Shown here: positions 60,559 through 64,000 of the stretch, one piece after another
Position numbering within the stretch: the first letter of the stretch is position 1
How the letters are laid out: each line of letters opens with the position of its first letter
NCBI RefSeq assembly: GCF_921293095.1
Contig: NC_060246.1
Span: 133,734,198-133,798,197, forward strand
DNA length: 64,000 bases
Origin: Ischnura elegans
Taxonomy: Eukaryota; Arthropoda; Insecta; Odonata; Coenagrionidae
Reading direction: 5' to 3'
Notes under the pieces: model-generated
The model's input: only the letters and a program-made list of their open reading frames with translations
Databases searched by the model: none
Told to the model about the DNA's origin: nothing
Made by a program: the position numbers and the translations under genes

Positions 60559-62556
60559 ACCGTATAAGCGCGTGTAAGAGGCGCACCTTTTTTCCCAGGC
60601 ATTGCAGCCGAAAATGGGGGTGCGCCTCTTACACAAACTTCTTATCTTCCCCCTCCCCTTCACTGGTCACAAGTCCAAGGGGAACTGAGTGGCCTTGGTT
60701 TTCAGCGTGAGTCAGTCATCTGAAACCCTGGGTCAAAATCAAGCTGCAGGCAGAGGAGTCTCTCCCTTAGTGACGCATTTTTAAAATGCTCCTGTTTGCT
60801 TTTCTTACTCGTAAGCATCGCGCCGTCACGTCGGTACCCCAGAAGTAAACATGGAAAAGATCGCATGGGGTCATTCGCTCCAGAGCTCGCGCTAAATCTA
60901 ATGCCACGAGTGTGCTTCCTGCCGTATTTATACTGCATAGAGTAATCGCTTATCACACGTAGAGAAACATGTAGTTTTGAAGGAAATACCTAGTTAATAG
61001 TCAACATCTGTCTTGCCGAGCAATTTCCATTACAATGAGCACCTGATTTTTCAAAAATCATCTTCAGACACTAATATGAGGATTTTTGCAACTGAAAATT
61101 ATATTGGTGTCAAAACCTGCGGTTCAAAAAATTTCCAACGAGTGTGTTCATTGTTGGACTAAATGGTGGATAGAAGAAATCGGAAATGCTTATAAGTGAA
61201 GAGCGCTGAAGGAGAGGTCGAGGGGAAGGAGCGCGCTTCCTCCCCTCCGTATTTCAAGCTACGAGGCTATGAGCGAAGGAGCAAGGGAAGAACAAGTCCG
61301 ATCTTGCATGTAACGTCGTTGCCTTTAAAGCGAAGGGGCGAAGGCGCAGCAATGTGATATACGCAGTTTGCGTTGCCTGAAGTTTCCAGTCCGTCTCGTC
61401 TTGTTTGAATGCGCTTATGCTACGCTTGTTTCTTCTGAAATTGTGCTGTTTGGACTATGTTGAATATTAGTAGACTTGTTTAGCTATAAATCTTTGTGTT
61501 AATCAATTAAAGCTCAAAAAACTTAAATGCTCTAAGATGTACGTCGCGTTAGGTATAGTTCTTTTTAGAACCTCGTGCGTGTCATACAATTGCTGAAAGA
61601 TATCGAGATATCTTCAAGTTCAGTAGGTGACTCACTTAGCATTTGACCTCCAGAAACTCGGAGAATTGAACCTGGTAGACCGAAAAAGGTCAGTTGGTGA
61701 GATGAGGTAGGGATGAAACACGTTTCCATTGTTCCCCTGTAACTTGATATTTTCCTGTGGAGTCTCGGAAAGGAAAAAAAATGGCAGAGGCATTGGTTGA
61801 TGGAGGGCCGAGTGTAGTTCCGTAAGGCCCCTTGCACACACACCGATTTTGGACGGCCGGTAAAATATCGGCCGATATTTTACCGGTGAAGCGATGCTTG
61901 CACACACGCCGGATTTTTACCGGTCAAACGATAAGTTGCTATGTTTTTGAGCCGACGCCGGTGACCCACAGTGGCAATGACCGGCAGCTAACCGGCATTT
62001 TGCCAGTGCCGGCACATGGTCGGTACATGTGCAAGCTCCAATGCTCTCCCATTATTCACTATTGGAATGTGGACAGCCGATATTTTCCCGGCCGTCCAAA
62101 ATCGGTGTGTGTGCAAGGGGCCTTAAATCTACGACGTGGTTATTATCCTACGGATCTGAGATTGCCCCGATTGTTGTCCAATCTCTTGAGAAGGTTCATG
62201 CTATGTGCCTGTCGTGTTTTGCCTAAAATTTTCCACGGCTGCAATTCTATTGCAATACTCCTGCGAGAGCTTTTAAACAAAATTGTTCGTGAGTAGGACA
62301 AGCAACGTAGAGCAACAGCGTATGCGAAGAGAGGATCGGAACTCTTTCTACTCCCTCTTAAGCCGCTATTACTGCCGCAGTTATCAAAATTTCATTTTTC
62401 AAATAGTACTGAAAGATGAAATTTCGATAACTGTCGAAATTCTAGGCATACATCTGCAACAGCGCACGATAGGATAAAAAAATGCCGCAAAATTTTTTTT
62501 CTTAATAGCTTCAATGCTCAAAATAATGGTGCGCCTCTTACACACGCTTATACGGT
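60559..62556. mobile_element. 2.0-kb DNA-transposon-like element with 29-bp terminal inverted repeats
   Basis: The left end ACCGTATAAGCGCGTGTAAG continues AGGCGCACC. The right end is its reverse complement with one mismatch in 29 bases. An extra inverted GGTGCGCCTCTTACAC lies at about 60618. No long transposase frame is visible, so it is non-autonomous or decayed. A 299-bp MITE is nested in it. Confidence 0.7.
61825..62123. mobile_element. 299-bp MITE nested in the 2.0-kb element
   Basis: Near-perfect terminal inverted repeats of about 35 bases start AGGCCCCTTGCACACACACC and are flanked on both sides by TA. The left arm contains a 30-bp perfect palindrome centred at 61871/61872. No coding capacity. 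Confidence 0.8.
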
Positions 62557-62779
62557 ATATAAAAGAAAGCAGAAAATCGTGTTTGTTACACCATTAATAA
62601 CTCGAGAATTGTTGTACCAATGTTAATGATATTTAGTTTTCTGGATTTTTCTCAGCCCTGGATAACAGAATAAACATTAATAATTAGCAAAAGTTCACAA
62701 AAATATTGATTTTGATCCAAGGGTTATTTTTTATGAGTTGGTAACACTGCAACAGCTGTTAAGTCCATCAAAACTACAA

Positions 62780-63490
62780 CAGTACACTCCCGACTATCCG
62801 GGCTAATGATGGGGAGAGACAGCACAAATAATCAGAAAACATGGATAACCCAAACTTTCACTTTAATGTCAAGTAATGTTCATAATTTACGTAAAAAAAC
62901 AATATATTATTATTTATGCAGTTATTCTGTTATTTTAGAGTGCTTCCCAGACTCATTGAGAGCTTTCTTCGCCAGTTCACGATCTTTTCAGCGGCAATAA
63001 CATGATTGTACTCGTATTATTAATGTGCCTGTGAGGCCTGGTTTAAAAAATCACACATCTGTGGCTTTGTGATCACTGATACAGAAAAGTGGTTTGCATG
63101 AATGCTTCAAAACCACTGCTCGATGTTGGAAACTTCACTGTCAGGTACCACGCCACGTAGTCGCCTCTCACACAAGTTGCCCAGGTTGCAAATGCTGCGG
63201 GATGTGAATCCGTGATCACGGAGCGTGGTCGCGCGCTGCGAGGCTTGGAAAACAGGAAGATGGTGCTCCCTTGAATGCAGCTAGTGCACAATCGCTTTGG
63301 TTTTACGAAGAGGATTCTAACGGAAATAATAAGCGTGGTGTATCTTAGCATCAATGCAGTAATTCCGGTGATTTTGTGTCCGATTTTATTTTTCTATAAA
63401 GATCGCGGAAAATATTGATCGAGAGTGAAAATCATGTATGGTTAATATGCAACACAGATATACCGCAGCCGGATAATCGGGAGTCTGCTG
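62780..63490. mobile_element. pogo/Tigger-like non-autonomous element
   Basis: The left end CAGTACACTCCCGACTATCC and the right end (reverse complement CAGCAGACTCCCGATTATCC) are inverted repeats of the CAG...ATCCGG type seen in Tc1/mariner-pogo elements. TA lies at the right flank, and the left flank is AA. A decayed frame on the - strand at 63073-63354 may be a transposase scrap. Confidence 0.6.
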
Positions 63491-63903
63491 TACGTAGTAA
63501 AATTCTTTTCAAATGATTATTTAGCTCAATGTTACAAATCTTCATGCCATCAACAAACTGTAACAAGTGACTTTGTATGATATCATTTCGTGCAGTGCTT
63601 TCAAATTCGTCATCACCAAATAGAGTGACAATGTAGGGTTTTTCACTCTTGACAGTGGCTTATAAAGTGGGTTAAGGGTGGACATGCAAATGTTATACAA
63701 AATGCCTCTGGACTTGTAATGGAAGCCCTTTTTCAAAATCTAGCCTAGACTAAAATCTTACACAGTTCCCACTTCAATTTTCCACTTTCGCTTAGGCTAT
63801 CCACAATGCCAAAGTACTGCATCTAATTTGTGACTTTACACGCAATCATGAGCATGGGTGCAAAGTTATGGTCACCACGATTATGTGCCATGAAAAAAAC
63901 CAT

Positions 63904-63985
63904 TGGGGTAACTGGGATTCGAACCTGGAACTCCTGAATCCCTGTCAGGTATGCTACCAATTACACCACCAAGCCATCTTCCAAG
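63904..63985 (-). repeat. tRNA-like pseudogene or SINE head at the window edge
   Basis: The - strand has TTGGTGGTGTAATTGGTAGC (A box), a 5-bp anticodon-like stem CCTGA/TCAGG with a 7-base loop CAGGGAT, and B box GGTTCGAATCC. The loop lacks U33, and the acceptor and T stems pair poorly. The element may continue past the window. Confidence 0.5.
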
Positions 63986-64000
63986 GTAAATCTCTCGCTG

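Noticed and set aside
63073-63354. Host gene on the - strand
   Set aside because: Lies wholly between the inverted ends of a pogo/Tigger-like element; more likely a transposase scrap.
63904-63985. Working tRNA gene at the right edge
   Set aside because: A and B boxes are good, but the anticodon loop lacks U33 and the acceptor stem does not pair.

Overview
This is a eukaryotic nuclear window, most likely from an insect or other arthropod. The evidence is intron-rich genes with GT-AG junctions, AT-rich introns of up to about 19 kb, six-cysteine CBM14 (peritrophin-A) chitin-binding domains, and a high load of tRNA-derived SINEs, MITE-like inverted-repeat elements, LINE remnants and a Ty1/copia fragment. 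I see no bacterial operon, CRISPR array or intact rRNA or tRNA gene.

The dominant gene is on the + strand and was rebuilt from eight exons with compatible phases: 1188-1337, 20563-20810, 22836-22960, 24114-24222, 25018-25176, 28942-29064, 29766-30127 and 31278-35430. It encodes at least 1,809 residues: a GH18 chitinase-fold domain, two CBM14 domains, about 1,200 residues of Ser/Thr/Pro/Tyr/Gly-rich linker, and a third CBM14 at the C terminus. Every GH18 catalytic or substrate-binding motif I could locate is replaced, so it looks like a secreted chitin-binding pseudo-chitinase. Its first exon, expected to carry a signal peptide, was not found. A separate short exon (17673-17790) beginning Met-Gly-Asn splices in the same phase and may be an alternative first exon or belong to another gene.

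Four smaller coding signals are present. An APLF-like gene (50330-51070, - strand, three exons, 189 residues) has two PBZ zinc fingers and an acidic tail. The first exon of a THAP-domain protein lies at 12322-12392 (-). The terminal exon of an unrecognised gene lies at 60074-60278 (-). Two tentative exons at 40425-40470 and 40679-40749 (+) resemble the start of ethanolamine kinase.

The rest is mobile and repeated DNA. It includes a SINE family (four copies), a CTAGGGGG...CCCATGG element (three copies), an AATAGGGT-ended MITE (two copies, one inserted in a tandem repeat that preserves its empty site), a 2.0-kb and a 3.6-kb terminal-inverted-repeat element, two pogo/Tigger-like MITEs, a 299-bp TA-flanked MITE, a 1-kb near-palindromic hairpin, two LINE reverse-transcriptase remnants, a decayed copia pol, and two tandem arrays. 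The palindrome TGACGTCA occurs nine times, mostly in or near these repeats.
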